Shown here in pieces: positions 8,890-17,438 of a DNA stretch of 64,000 nt. The translations under genes and the position numbers were made by a program. Numbering within the stretch: position 1 is the stretch's first letter; each line of letters begins with the position of its first letter. A model generated the notes under the pieces. It had not been told where the DNA came from and did not search any database. It saw only the letters and a list, made by a program, of their open reading frames with translations. Source of the stretch: Pseudophaeobacter arcticus DSM 23566. Lineage in GTDB: Bacteria; Pseudomonadota; Alphaproteobacteria; Rhodobacterales; Rhodobacteraceae. The stretch spans positions 2,595,302 to 2,659,301 of the forward strand of contig NZ_KI421507.1 in NCBI RefSeq assembly GCF_000473205.1, read 5' to 3'.

Positions 8890-9197
8890 GTGCAAAGCTC
8901 CTGTCGATTTTCGTTTCTTATAGCACCGCCGCCGGGCCGCGCAATATTATTTCACAGCGGCGACCTAATCTTTGCAACAGCCAGATACAAGCGCCAAAAT
9001 ACGCGCCAAAACAGGACGTAAAACTGGGCGGCGACAAAATCGCAAAAGCGTGATCCCTTCGCGCTCCCGCCGGGTCCTCAGCGCGTCATCAGGGGTTTAA
9101 GAGCCGCAGCCCTGCCGCTATATGCAATGGCGACGGTGGCCACAGCCGCCACTTACAGCATCATGTGCAGCATTGCTTGCAAATTTGGGGATACGAG

Positions 9198-10142
9198 ATG
9201 AGCGACACGCGTCACACCAAGGTTCTGATCATTGGCTCCGGCCCGGCGGGCTACACCGCCGGTGTCTATGCCGCCCGCGCCATGCTGGAACCGGTTCTGG
9301 TTCAGGGCATCGAACCCGGCGGTCAGCTGACCACCACCACCGAGGTGGAAAACTACCCCGGTTTTACCGAGGTTCAGGGCCCCGATCTGATGATCAAGAT
9401 GCAGGAACATGCTGCTGCCATGGGCTGTGACATTGTCGGCGATATCATCACCTCACTGGACACCTCGCAGCGGCCTTTTGTGGCCAAAGGCGATAGCGGC
9501 ACCACCTATACTGCGGATGCGGTGATCCTGGCCACTGGCGCCCGCGCCAAATGGCTGGGGCTGGAAACCGAAGAAAAGTTCAAAGGCTTTGGGGTTTCTG
9601 CCTGCGCCACCTGCGACGGATTTTTCTATCGCGGCCAGGAGATCGTGGTCATCGGCGGCGGCAATACCGCCGTGGAAGAAGCGCTGTTTTTGACCAATTT
9701 TGCCTCCAAGGTCACCCTGGTGCACCGCCGCGACGAGCTGCGCTCGGAGAAGATCCTGCAGGACCGCCTGTTCAAGAACAAAAAGATCGAAACCCTGTGG
9801 TTCCATGAGCTGGAAGAGGTTTATGGCACCGACAGCCCGCTGGGCGTGGAGGGCATCAAGGTCAAAAACGTAAAGACCGGCGAGATCAGTGATATCGCCT
9901 GCAAAGGCGTCTTTGTTGCCATCGGCCATGCGCCCGCCAATGAGCTGGTGAAAGACACCCTGGAGCTGCACAATGGCGGCTATGTCTCGGTCAAGCCCGG
10001 CACGACTGAGACTTCGGTGCCCGGCATCTTTGCGGCCGGCGATCTGACCGATCACAAATACCGCCAGGCGGTGACCTCGGCTGGCATGGGCTGCATGGCC
10101 GCGCTGGACGCTGAACGCTTTATCGCGGAACAGCAAGACTGA
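9198..10142 (+). CDS. trxB: Thioredoxin-disulfide reductase
   Basis: A cytosolic FAD enzyme that passes electrons from NADPH to thioredoxin. 314 residues with the FAD motif GSGPAG (13-18), the redox-active C136-A-T-C139, the NADPH motif GGGNTA (153-158) and the C-terminal FAD signature GIFAAGDLTDH. I place the start at ATG 9198 (MSDTRHTKVLIIGSG); the frame extends 11 codons further upstream without a family match. The divergent neighbour is an Lrp-type regulator. Confidence 0.96.
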   Translation: MSDTRHTKVLIIGSGPAGYTAGVYAARAMLEPVLVQGIEPGGQLTTTTEVENYPGFTEVQGPDLMIKMQEHAAAMGCDIVGDIITSLDTSQRPFVAKGDSGTTYTADAVILATGARAKWLGLETEEKFKGFGVSACATCDGFFYRGQEIVVIGGGNTAVEEALFLTNFASKVTLVHRRDELRSEKILQDRLFKNKKIETLWFHELEEVYGTDSPLGVEGIKVKNVKTGEISDIACKGVFVAIGHAPANELVKDTLELHNGGYVSVKPGTTETSVPGIFAAGDLTDHKYRQAVTSAGMGCMAALDAERFIAEQQD

Positions 10143-10185
10143 CCCCCAAAATCTGCAACAGGCAGACGATAGACCTGCTGGTTTC

Positions 10186-10215
10186 TGGTCGACCAAGGCA
10201 AACGCTGGTCGACCA
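10186..10215. promoter_or_regulatory. Two identical 10-bp palindromes spaced 20 bp (candidate operator)
   Basis: TGGTCGACCA, a perfect palindrome, occurs at 10186-10195 and again at 10206-10215. The centres are 20 bp apart, about two helical turns, so both would face the same side of DNA. They lie about 110-140 bases upstream of the cyclase GTG, and a TTGACA hexamer follows at 10222-10227. No good -10 hexamer is found at the right distance, so operator function is an inference. Confidence 0.4.
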
Positions 10216-10325
10216 GGACATTTGACAGCCAGGCGGGTCACGACCCTCTCCAAAATGCCGAAAGACCTTGACCTGCATAGGCACATCCAACACCCTGACG
10301 TGGTGCAACCGGAGGGGCCGTTCAC

Positions 10326-12050
10326 GTGACACATGCACTCTGGCGCGGAGATTTCATTCAACGCAGTCGCTCCGCGAGCGGTATTTTCCTGCTCGTTTAT
10401 GTCTTTTTGCATTTCTTGAATATTGCCGCCGGGCTTGTCTCCCCTGACTTCATGTTTCAGATGCAGGAGTTCCGTCGCCTGCTCACCGGCCACCTCCCCG
10501 GCCAGATCCTGTTGTTTCTGGCTCTTTTGACCCATTTCGCCCTGGCCCTGTGGCAGGTTGCCAGCCGCCGGACCCTGCGAATGAGCCTGCGGCAGGCCCT
10601 GCAGCTGGCCCTGGGGCTGTTGATCCCCTTCCAGCTGATCCAGCATCTCGTTGTCGCCAGCTACGCGCCCAGCGCCTATGGGCTGGATGACGACATGACC
10701 TCGATCATATTGCTGATGTGGAATTCCCCAGAAATCTGGCAACAGTATCTGCTGCTTTTGGTGGTCTGGGTGCATGGCTGTATTGGGCTGCATATGTGGC
10801 TGCGGATCACCGCATGGTGGCCACGGGTGCTGCCCTACATGATCGGCCTGGCCGTTCTTGTGCCCGCTCTTGCCCTGGCGGGACTGCTGACCGAAGGCCG
10901 CCGCATCTGGTCGGTCTTTATCCGTCCCGGCAATGCAGCGGTGATCCGGGACGCGTTCAACTGGCCCAACAACACCGCCTTTGCCCGCCTGTATGAGATC
11001 TATGACATCAGTTTCTGGCTGTTTATTGTCCTGCTCAGCGCGGCCGTGGCGACCTTTTATCTGCGCCGCTTTTTCCGCAAGCGGAAATCGCTGCAGATCC
11101 GCTATGAAGATGGCACCCGGATCACCATCGAAAACGGGCTCACCCTGCTGGAGATATCTCAGCTCAACGGCATCCCCCATACCTCGCTTTGTGGGGGCAA
11201 GGGGCGCTGCACCACCTGCCGGATCGAGGTGACCAAGGGCCTGGAAAACCTGCCCCCGCCCAGCACCGCCGAGGCGCGGACGCTCAAGGCCATCAAAGCC
11301 CGGGAAAACGTGCGGCTGGCCTGCCAGGTCCGGCCCACCTCGTCGCTTGCCATTCAGCGTGTCTACCAGCCAAAGGGGCGCCGTCAGACCCATTCAGCCC
11401 AGGGCGTGGAAAAAACCATCGCGGTGCTGTTTCTGGACATTCGCGGCTTTACCGCGCGCTCTGCCGGCTTGCTCCCCTATGATATCGTCTTTCTGTTGAA
11501 CCGGTTCTTTGATGCAATTGTTCCTGAAATCACCAAGGCCGGAGGCACCGTAGACAAATATATGGGCGACGGGCTGCTGGCGCTTTTTGAAATGGACAAT
11601 ACGGAACACTCGGCGCAGGCGGGTATCACTGCTGCGGGCAACATTGGCGTCGCTCTGGCCCGGTTCAACAGATTGCTGGCATCCGAAGGCGAAGACCCTG
11701 TGCGCATCGGCATGGGACTGCATACCGGAACCGTTGTGCTGGGGGAAATTGGCACCACCGGCAATGCGCCCCGCACCCTGATCGGCTCTGCAGTGAATGC
11801 CGCCAGTCGGCTTGAGGCCAAAACCAAGGAACTGGGTGTCGAGCTGCTGATCTCTGACACAGTGGTGCAGGCGGCGGGCATGGCAGCGCCACAGGATCTG
11901 TTTCAGGATTTCGCCCTGCGCGGCGTCGATCACCCGGTCCGCGCCCTGCCGGTGGCCCGGGCCTCTAGTCTGGAACAACTGCTGACAGCACAGACAGATC
12001 CGGAAGCGACAATACTTGCACCAGACATGCACCAGCAGCCGGCAAGGTAA
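10326..12050 (+). CDS. Membrane-anchored class III adenylate cyclase with [2Fe-2S] ferredoxin domain
   Basis: 574 residues in three parts. (1) Six hydrophobic segments at about 17-38, 60-80, 95-113, 138-160, 168-190 and 228-248 with intramembrane histidines H29, H70, H107 and H150/H156, as expected for a diheme-b anchor like those of succinate dehydrogenases. (2) A plant-type ferredoxin domain with C289, C295, C298 and C333. (3) A class III cyclase domain with metal aspartates D371 and D415, adenine-selecting K411 and T484, and transition-state N491 and R495, a class IIIb-like set. The start is a GTG with GGAGGGG nine bases upstream. Inference: cAMP production controlled by quinone or redox state, as reported for a diheme-anchored rhizobial cyclase (CyaC). 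Confidence 0.85.
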   Translation: MTHALWRGDFIQRSRSASGIFLLVYVFLHFLNIAAGLVSPDFMFQMQEFRRLLTGHLPGQILLFLALLTHFALALWQVASRRTLRMSLRQALQLALGLLIPFQLIQHLVVASYAPSAYGLDDDMTSIILLMWNSPEIWQQYLLLLVVWVHGCIGLHMWLRITAWWPRVLPYMIGLAVLVPALALAGLLTEGRRIWSVFIRPGNAAVIRDAFNWPNNTAFARLYEIYDISFWLFIVLLSAAVATFYLRRFFRKRKSLQIRYEDGTRITIENGLTLLEISQLNGIPHTSLCGGKGRCTTCRIEVTKGLENLPPPSTAEARTLKAIKARENVRLACQVRPTSSLAIQRVYQPKGRRQTHSAQGVEKTIAVLFLDIRGFTARSAGLLPYDIVFLLNRFFDAIVPEITKAGGTVDKYMGDGLLALFEMDNTEHSAQAGITAAGNIGVALARFNRLLASEGEDPVRIGMGLHTGTVVLGEIGTTGNAPRTLIGSAVNAASRLEAKTKELGVELLISDTVVQAAGMAAPQDLFQDFALRGVDHPVRALPVARASSLEQLLTAQTDPEATILAPDMHQQPAR

Positions 12051-12324
12051 GCGAAGGTCTTCACAGCCCGCCGCTGGCGCTTTTCCACCGCTCAATTAGG
12101 CGCCCGGCCCCATCGTTCCAAAGTTTTACCAGCTTGTGGTCCAGTGTTTCGCCCGCCAAGAGCCGACTGGAACAGCGTCCACGCAAAACCAGACAAATCA
12201 AACCAGACAGCGTTGCAGCCCAACAACGCTGGCCTTTTGCGCTGTTTCCGGGCATTTTCCCCCTTTGCTCGTGCAGCAATTTATGCGATGCGTTCACGCC
12301 TGAACGCACATTGACCAGCACATC
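12051..12324. other. Intergenic region before the marR-sat fusion
   Basis: 274 bases with no supported gene. A 14-bp imperfect direct repeat (AAACCAGACA...) occurs at about 12186-12213. The promoter of the MarR-like/sat gene should lie here; no clear hexamers are visible. Confidence 0.35.
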
Positions 12325-12690
12325 ATGACCGCACCCGACTCAAATCTTACCCCAGATGAAGAAGACCTGCTCTTCCGCCTCCTGCGCCAGTTGGATCTGG
12401 CACCGGAAGCCTCGCAACGCGCGACGGCTTCTGCCTTGGGTATGTCCTTGGGGGGGTTGAACACCCAGCTCCGCGCAGCAGCCGATGCCGGGCTGATCGC
12501 AATCAGCGACCGCCCCGGACCCGACAAACGGCAGCGCTACACCTACACACTGACCCGGCGTGGCGCCGCTGAGAAACGCCGCCTCACCGATCAATTCCTT
12601 TCTCGCAAGCTCGCTGAATACAACGTGCTGCATGCGGAACTTACCGGCACAGCCAGCGGCTTGCCTCACATCAAACACAGGACTCATCCA
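12325..12690 (+). other. Winged-helix (MarR, EPS-associated type) segment upstream of sat
   Basis: The first 122 codons encode a wHTH: DEEDLLFRLLRQLDLAPEAS, the recognition region SALGMSLGGLNTQLRAAADA, a basic wing (DKRQRYTYTLTRRGAAEK) and the C-terminal helix DQFLSRKLAEYNVLHAEL. This pattern fits the small EPS-associated MarR-type regulators found next to polysaccharide genes. It reads into sat without a stop codon. If internal translation starts at 12691 occur, the free enzyme and a regulator-enzyme fusion would both be made. Confidence 0.7.
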
Positions 12691-14400
12691 ATGCAGAACA
12701 ATCTGGCTCCTATCCCCGAGCTCTATGTCTCTTATGACTCTGCTCAGAAGCTGAAAATCGACGCCGGTCAGCTGAAAAGCCACGACCTGACACCCCGCCA
12801 GATCTGCGATCTTGAGCTGCTGATGAACGGCGGTTTCAACCCGCTCAAGGGCTTCCTGAGCGAGGAAGACTACAACGGCGTTGTGGAAAACATGCGCCTG
12901 GCTGATGGCTCTTTGTGGCCGATGCCGATCAACCTGGATGTCTCCGAAGAGTTTGCCGCCACGCTGGAAGTGGGCGAAGATATCGCACTGCGCGATCAGG
13001 AAGGCGTGATCCTGGCCACCATGACGGTGACAGACCGCTGGACCCCAAACAAAGCGCGCGAAGCCGAAATGGTCTTTGGGGCCGACGACGATGCGCATCC
13101 TGCCGTCAACTACCTGCACAACCAGGCTGGCGACATCTATCTGGGCGGCCCTGTCACCGGCATCCAGCAACCTGTGCACTATGATTTCCGCGGTCGTCGC
13201 GACACCCCAAATGAGTTGCGCGCCTATTTCCGCAAGCTGGGCTGGCGTAAGGTCGTAGCCTTCCAGACCCGCAACCCGCTGCACCGCGCCCACCAGGAGC
13301 TGACCTTCCGCGCCGCGCGTGAAGCCCAGGCCAACCTGCTGATCCATCCGGTTGTCGGCATGACCAAACCCGGCGATGTCGATCACTTTACCCGCGTGCG
13401 CTGCTACGAGGCCGTACTGGACAAATATCCAGCCTCCACCACCGCGATGAGCCTGCTGAACCTGGCAATGCGTATGGCCGGCCCCCGCGAAGCGGTCTGG
13501 CACGGGTTGATCCGCAAGAACCACGGCTGCACCCATTTCATCGTTGGCCGCGACCACGCTGGCCCCGGCAAGAACTCTGCCGGTGACGATTTCTACGGCC
13601 CCTATGATGCGCAGGATCTGTTCCGCACCCATCAGGAAGAAATGGGCATCGAAATGGTCGACTTCAAACATATGGTTTGGGTGTCGGAGCGCGCACAGTA
13701 TGAGGCCATCGACGAGATCAAAGACAAGGATGATGTGACCATCCTCAACATCTCGGGCACCGAGCTGCGCCGCCGCCTGTCCGAGGGTCTGGAAATCCCC
13801 GAGTGGTTCTCCTTCCCCGAGGTGGTCAAGGAACTGCGCCGCACCAAGCCACCGCGCTCCAAACAGGGCTTCACCGTCTTCCTGACCGGCCTGTCCGGGT
13901 CCGGCAAATCCACCATCGCCAACGCGCTGATGGTCAAGCTGATGGAAATGGGTGGCCGTCCGGTAACCTTGCTGGATGGGGATATCGTGCGTAAAAACCT
14001 CAGCTCCGAGCTGGGTTTCTCCAAAGCGCACCGGGATCTCAACATCCGCCGCATCGGCTATGTCGCCTCTGAGATCACCAAAAACGGTGGCATCGCCATC
14101 TGCGCGCCCATTGCCCCCTATGCAACCACCCGCCGCGCCGTGCGCGAAGACGTGGAAGCCTTTGGCGCCTTTGTTGAAATCCATGTCGCCACCTCGCTGG
14201 AAGAATGCGAACGCCGCGACCGCAAGGGCCTGTACAAACTGGCCCGCGAAGGCAAGATCAAAGAGTTTACCGGGATCTCCGACCCCTATGATGTCCCCGT
14301 CAGCCCAGAGCTGAGCGTGGAAACAGAAAATGTCGATGTCGACAACTGCGCCCATCAGGTTCTGCTCAAGCTGGAAAACATGGGTTTGATCGCAGGCTAA
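12325..14400 (+). CDS. cysN/C-like sat-cysC: MarR-like winged helix fused in frame to bifunctional ATP sulfurylase/APS kinase
   Basis: One continuous 691-codon frame. Residues 1-122 look like a MarR-type, EPS-associated winged-helix regulator. From M123 (ATG 12691) a normal 569-residue bifunctional enzyme follows. ATP sulfurylase makes APS from sulfate and ATP; its HxxH site is H198/H201 in enzyme numbering (NPLHRAHQE), with GRDHAGPG later. APS kinase then makes PAPS; its P-loop GLSGSGKST is at 400-408, with LLDGDIVRKNLS and APIAPYATTRR following. No stop separates the two parts, and a weak AGGA lies 8 bases before ATG 12691, so both a fusion protein and internal initiation are possible. A strong terminator follows. 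Confidence 0.9.
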   Translation: MTAPDSNLTPDEEDLLFRLLRQLDLAPEASQRATASALGMSLGGLNTQLRAAADAGLIAISDRPGPDKRQRYTYTLTRRGAAEKRRLTDQFLSRKLAEYNVLHAELTGTASGLPHIKHRTHPMQNNLAPIPELYVSYDSAQKLKIDAGQLKSHDLTPRQICDLELLMNGGFNPLKGFLSEEDYNGVVENMRLADGSLWPMPINLDVSEEFAATLEVGEDIALRDQEGVILATMTVTDRWTPNKAREAEMVFGADDDAHPAVNYLHNQAGDIYLGGPVTGIQQPVHYDFRGRRDTPNELRAYFRKLGWRKVVAFQTRNPLHRAHQELTFRAAREAQANLLIHPVVGMTKPGDVDHFTRVRCYEAVLDKYPASTTAMSLLNLAMRMAGPREAVWHGLIRKNHGCTHFIVGRDHAGPGKNSAGDDFYGPYDAQDLFRTHQEEMGIEMVDFKHMVWVSERAQYEAIDEIKDKDDVTILNISGTELRRRLSEGLEIPEWFSFPEVVKELRRTKPPRSKQGFTVFLTGLSGSGKSTIANALMVKLMEMGGRPVTLLDGDIVRKNLSSELGFSKAHRDLNIRRIGYVASEITKNGGIAICAPIAPYATTRRAVREDVEAFGAFVEIHVATSLEECERRDRKGLYKLAREGKIKEFTGISDPYDVPVSPELSVETENVDVDNCAHQVLLKLENMGLIAG

Positions 14401-14456
14401 GCTGCCCGCCGGGCCTATGCCCGACACAGGCCGCTAACTGGCTGGCACCAGGCCAA

Positions 14457-14489
14457 CGGCCCGCCCTTTTTTGAGGGCGGGCCGTTTTT
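14457..14489 (+). terminator. Rho-independent terminator of sat-cysC
   Basis: Perfect 10-bp stem CGGCCCGCCC (14457-14466) and GGGCGGGCCG (14475-14484) with an 8-base T-rich loop, followed by TTTTT (14485-14489). It is 57 bases after the sat-cysC stop. Confidence 0.92.
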
Positions 14490-14491
14490 CG

Positions 14492-14525
14492 TGGCGGACT
14501 GTTTTATGGCGGACTGTTTTATGGC
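14492..14525 (+). repeat. 15-bp tandem repeat, two full units
   Basis: TGGCGGACTGTTTTA at 14492-14506 is repeated exactly at 14507-14521, followed by the partial unit TGGC. The array begins directly after the T-run of the sat-cysC terminator. Confidence 0.9.
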
Positions 14526-14613
14526 AATTGCAGATTTTGCGACGGCGCGACATTGGCAAGGCAGAAGCCCCCAGCGCGGTCGTCCCTCTGCCATGCCAAA
14601 CATTGCACACAGA

Positions 14614-14658
14614 TAGGCGTCTGGGTTCTAGGCGTCTAACTTCTAGGCGTCTGGGTTC
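14614..14658. repeat. 15-bp tandem repeat, three units
   Basis: TAGGCGTCTGGGTTC at 14614-14628 and 14644-14658 flank a variant unit TAGGCGTCTAACTTC at 14629-14643. It lies 14 bases downstream of the leftward GT10-like gene's stop codon. Confidence 0.92.
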
Positions 14659-14671
14659 GGGCAGATGTCGG

Positions 14672-15562
14672 CTAAAGACTGTCGCGCAGGGCAAGGGCGG
14701 CGCGCAAAGACAGATCGCCATAGTCCGCCGCCGCCTGTTTCAAGCGCCGCAAAGCGGGCAATCGACGGGCATAATCCTCTGGGCCGATCTTCTGAAACGC
14801 TGCCTCGAACTCCGCTTGGTTGCGGCAAAGAATGATCCCCTCGCCCTCAAAGAAATCACTGATATTCGGACAGCCCCAATACAGCGGCACCGTCTCACAA
14901 AGGATCGCATCAATCAGTTTTTCGGTGAAGCAGTTTTGCTCGCGCACATTTTCGATCACCACGGAATAGCGGTACGGGGCCAGCCCTTCTGATTTGTTCT
15001 CAAAGGCCTTGTAGCCGCGCCCCAGAATCTCTGCTTCGGGCATCTGCGCCTGCAGGTAGGCCACAATCTGATGGCGCAGCTTGTGGCCGGGGTGATCATT
15101 CTTGGCTGAGGCGATAAGCGACAGCTCCCTGGTCTTGGTGATCTGCAGCTGCTGCCACTCTGGCACCCAGGTGGTGCCAAAGGGCAGCATCAGCCCATTG
15201 GGCAGCCGCGCCAATAGCTGGGGATCATAGGTAAAGACCCGGAAGAACCGCCGCGCGCTCAGCCGCAATATGCGGTGATGATCCGCAGACATGATCTTGG
15301 GCTCTGCCACGATCATCGAAATCCGCGCCGGGCAGCAGCGGTGCGACTGGATATGCATCGCCCGTTTGGCAAAGACGATCAGGTGATCCTCTGGCGCCAT
15401 GTGTTTGATCTGCTTTCCAAGCAGCCGATCCGGGCAGCCCAGCGGCCATTCCATCTCGCTGAGCGGGCGCTCGGCCAGCGCTTTACCCAGTTTGCCGCCA
15501 TAGGGCATAACTGCAATCGCGGGCGGCGCGACACCGGCTGTTTCAGGACGCGTCATAGTCAT
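14672..15562 (-). CDS. GT10-like (fucosyltransferase C-terminal) glycosyltransferase
   Basis: 296 residues. The C-terminal half has the nucleotide-sugar binding pattern of family 10 glycosyltransferases: ENVREQNCFTEKLIDA (204-219) followed by VPLYWGCPNISDFF (225-238), equivalent to the E-N...TEKL and VP-Y-G-PN blocks of alpha-1,3-fucosyltransferases. The N-terminal part is divergent. There is no signal peptide or membrane span, so a cytoplasmic enzyme building a surface glycan is likely. The donor could be GDP-fucose or another GDP-sugar. It converges on sat-cysC, and no other glycan genes are nearby. Confidence 0.75.
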   Translation of the reverse strand: MTMTRPETAGVAPPAIAVMPYGGKLGKALAERPLSEMEWPLGCPDRLLGKQIKHMAPEDHLIVFAKRAMHIQSHRCCPARISMIVAEPKIMSADHHRILRLSARRFFRVFTYDPQLLARLPNGLMLPFGTTWVPEWQQLQITKTRELSLIASAKNDHPGHKLRHQIVAYLQAQMPEAEILGRGYKAFENKSEGLAPYRYSVVIENVREQNCFTEKLIDAILCETVPLYWGCPNISDFFEGEGIILCRNQAEFEAAFQKIGPEDYARRLPALRRLKQAAADYGDLSLRAALALRDSL

Positions 15563-15589
15563 CAGTTTCCGTCATTTCTGGATCTCAGA

Positions 15590-16474
15590 TCAGCTTTGAT
15601 CCGGCAGGTCAACCGAACCGCGCATCAAGACAAAGCCGGTGCCGGAAACCTTTATGCCCTGCAAAGCGTCACAACTGCCCAGTCGGCTGACGCGCGCCAT
15701 ACCTGGCCGCCCCATGCCATGGCCCTGTTCAGCGACAAAACTGTCTTTCTGCATCAGGCCATTGCGCCACAGGTAGGCCGCCATCGCCCCGGTGGCTGAC
15801 CCGGTAAAGGGATCTTCGGGCGGGCTGGGCGGCGCCATCAACAGCCTCGAATAGGTATCCCCCAGCTCCGTTGCCCCCTGCAGGGTCACCAGAAACGGCT
15901 CCATCATATCAATGCCATCGGCCCCCAGCGCCTGGCCCAGCTTGGCCAGCGCCGGAAGGTCAAGGCGCGCCTGCGCCAATGCGCTGTGATCTTTGAGCAC
16001 GGTAATACAGAAGGGCAATCCCGTTGACACTTTTTGGGGGGTGCCCAGAATGGCCTCTACCGGCAAGGAAATTGCCGCCGCCACCAGGGCAGGATCGGGT
16101 TTTGGCCCAAACTCTGGCGCGATCTGGGTCATTTCGATCTGATCGCCCGCAATGGTCACCGGCACGATCCCGGCGCCGGTTTCCAGGTGGATCTGACCGT
16201 CGCCAATCAGCCCACGGTCGCGCAGGGCGGCCACGGTGGCAATTGTGGGATGGCCAGCAAAGGGGATCTCGCGGCTGGCCAGGAAATAGCGCACCCGGAT
16301 GTCAGCCAGATCAGAAGGGCCGGTAAAGGTGCATTCAACCAATGAGGTTTCACGCACATAGGCGGTGCAGGTCTCTACCGGCAGATGGGCCCCGCCATGC
16401 ACCACAGCGCAGCCATTGCCACCAAAGGCCCGGTCCGAGAAGGCATCCACCCAGTCAAAGTCAAATCTGCTCAT
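15590..16474 (-). CDS. PhzF family isomerase-like protein
   Basis: 294 residues counted from ATG 16474 (MSRFDFDWVDAFSDRAFGGN); the frame runs 27 codons further upstream without family similarity. PhzF proteins are two-domain diaminopimelate-epimerase-fold enzymes. The catalytic Glu is E47 in ETSLVEC, and EIPFAGHPT (69-77) and DPFTGSATGAMAAYL mark the two half-domains. The name comes from phenazine synthesis, but the rest of a phenazine pathway is absent, so the substrate is unknown. It is followed on the same strand by the GT10-like gene after 27 bases. Confidence 0.87.
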   Translation of the reverse strand: MSRFDFDWVDAFSDRAFGGNGCAVVHGGAHLPVETCTAYVRETSLVECTFTGPSDLADIRVRYFLASREIPFAGHPTIATVAALRDRGLIGDGQIHLETGAGIVPVTIAGDQIEMTQIAPEFGPKPDPALVAAAISLPVEAILGTPQKVSTGLPFCITVLKDHSALAQARLDLPALAKLGQALGADGIDMMEPFLVTLQGATELGDTYSRLLMAPPSPPEDPFTGSATGAMAAYLWRNGLMQKDSFVAEQGHGMGRPGMARVSRLGSCDALQGIKVSGTGFVLMRGSVDLPDQS

Positions 16475-16607
16475 CGAGCCTACCCTATCCGCTTGTTTCA
16501 CTTGCGGGGAGCCTAGCCAAGATCGGGCTGAGGTTAAACCTCCCGCAAGAGCCAAGCCAATCGCTCAGGACAGGCTCAGTTCAGGAATGACCCGCGCGAT
16601 CTGCGCC

Positions 16608-16841
16608 TTAATGCACTGCAACCGGAGAGAAATCGTTTTGCCGGGCCAGGACAAAGGCCAGCTTGCGGTCGGTCACCACGGCAAGCTGCTCGCCTTCGGC
16701 GTCATGCACCGCATAGAGCTGTTCGCGGCCCTCGGCGCTGGCCTGCATGTCTTTGGGCAGGTCACCAACGGCAACCGTTTTCACATAGACAATGCGCGGA
16801 CCAGAAGTGGCAGAGGTGGAGCTGTCAAAAGGAGTCTGCAT
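16608..16841 (-). CDS. DUF1150 family protein
   Basis: A 77-residue protein of the alphaproteobacterial DUF1150 family, recognised by RIVYVKTVAVGDLP and the C-terminal LYAVHDAEGEQLAVVTDR(K)LAF pattern. It starts five bases after the hsp20 stop on the same strand, the arrangement usual in Rhodobacteraceae. Its function is unknown; constant pairing with a small heat-shock protein suggests a role in the same response. Confidence 0.87.
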   Translation of the reverse strand: MQTPFDSSTSATSGPRIVYVKTVAVGDLPKDMQASAEGREQLYAVHDAEGEQLAVVTDRKLAFVLARQNDFSPVAVH

Positions 16842-16846
16842 GTTTC

Positions 16847-17260
16847 TTAACCCTTCTTGATATTGATTGTTTGAACCACGGTTTCCGGACGCGACCGCGT
16901 AAGATCCACGTGCAAAAGCCCGTTTTCCATTACCGCTTCGCCAACGTCGACACCATCAGCCAGCACAAACATGCGCTGAAACTGTCGGGCAGCGATTCCA
17001 CGGTGCAGGAAGACCCGCCCGTCACTGTCTTCGCCCTGGCGGCCCCGGATCACCAATTGGCGATCTTCGACCGTTATCGCCAGATCCGCCTCAGAAAATC
17101 CGGCCACCGCGAGGGTGATACGATAGGAAAAATCAGAGGTTTGTTCAATGTTATAAGGCGGGTAGCCTTCGTTACCGGATTTGGCCGAGCGTTCCAGAAG
17201 GCGTTCCAACTGCTCAAACCCCAGCATATGCGGGTAAGACCCCAGAGTGAGTTTCGACAC
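16847..17260 (-). CDS. Small heat-shock protein, Hsp20/alpha-crystallin family
   Basis: 137 residues with an alpha-crystallin domain: YPPYNIEQTSDFSYRITLAV opens the domain, GFSEADLAITVEDRQLVIRG holds its beta strands, and the conserved G-x-L block appears as MENGLLHVDLTR. The short tail lacks a clear I-x-I motif except TINIKKG at the end. It acts as an ATP-independent holdase. It is the first gene of a two-gene operon with DUF1150. An RpoH-like promoter lies 67-95 bases upstream. Confidence 0.92.
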   Translation of the reverse strand: MSKLTLGSYPHMLGFEQLERLLERSAKSGNEGYPPYNIEQTSDFSYRITLAVAGFSEADLAITVEDRQLVIRGRQGEDSDGRVFLHRGIAARQFQRMFVLADGVDVGEAVMENGLLHVDLTRSRPETVVQTINIKKG

Positions 17261-17326
17261 GTATATCGTCCTTTTGCTTCAAAGCGACGTTGATCAGCAG
17301 TCCCATGGCGGCAACTGCTTTTCTAG

Positions 17327-17355
17327 AATATGGTAAGTTTTCTCGACTTCTCAAG
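17327..17355 (-). promoter_or_regulatory. RpoH-like heat-shock promoter of hsp20
   Basis: Read leftward, CTTG (17352-17355) and CCATAT (17327-17332) are separated by 19 bases, close to the sigma-32 pattern of alphaproteobacteria (CTTG with a CCATnT-type -10). It sits 67 bases before the hsp20 ATG. This is a pattern match only. Confidence 0.45.
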
Positions 17356-17438
17356 ACTATGGCTGCAAGGTCTAGCGGAAAAGACGTTAAAGAAGTATCT
17401 TGATCCCTACCCAAACCCTTCTGTATTTTGAGTCGCAC

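Noticed and set aside
12340..14427. A 695-codon open frame antisense to sat-cysC
   Set aside because: Same shadow effect; no recognisable sequence and no ribosome-binding site.
14614..14658. Short direct repeats that might be a CRISPR array
   Set aside because: The units are contiguous with no spacers and there are no cas genes.
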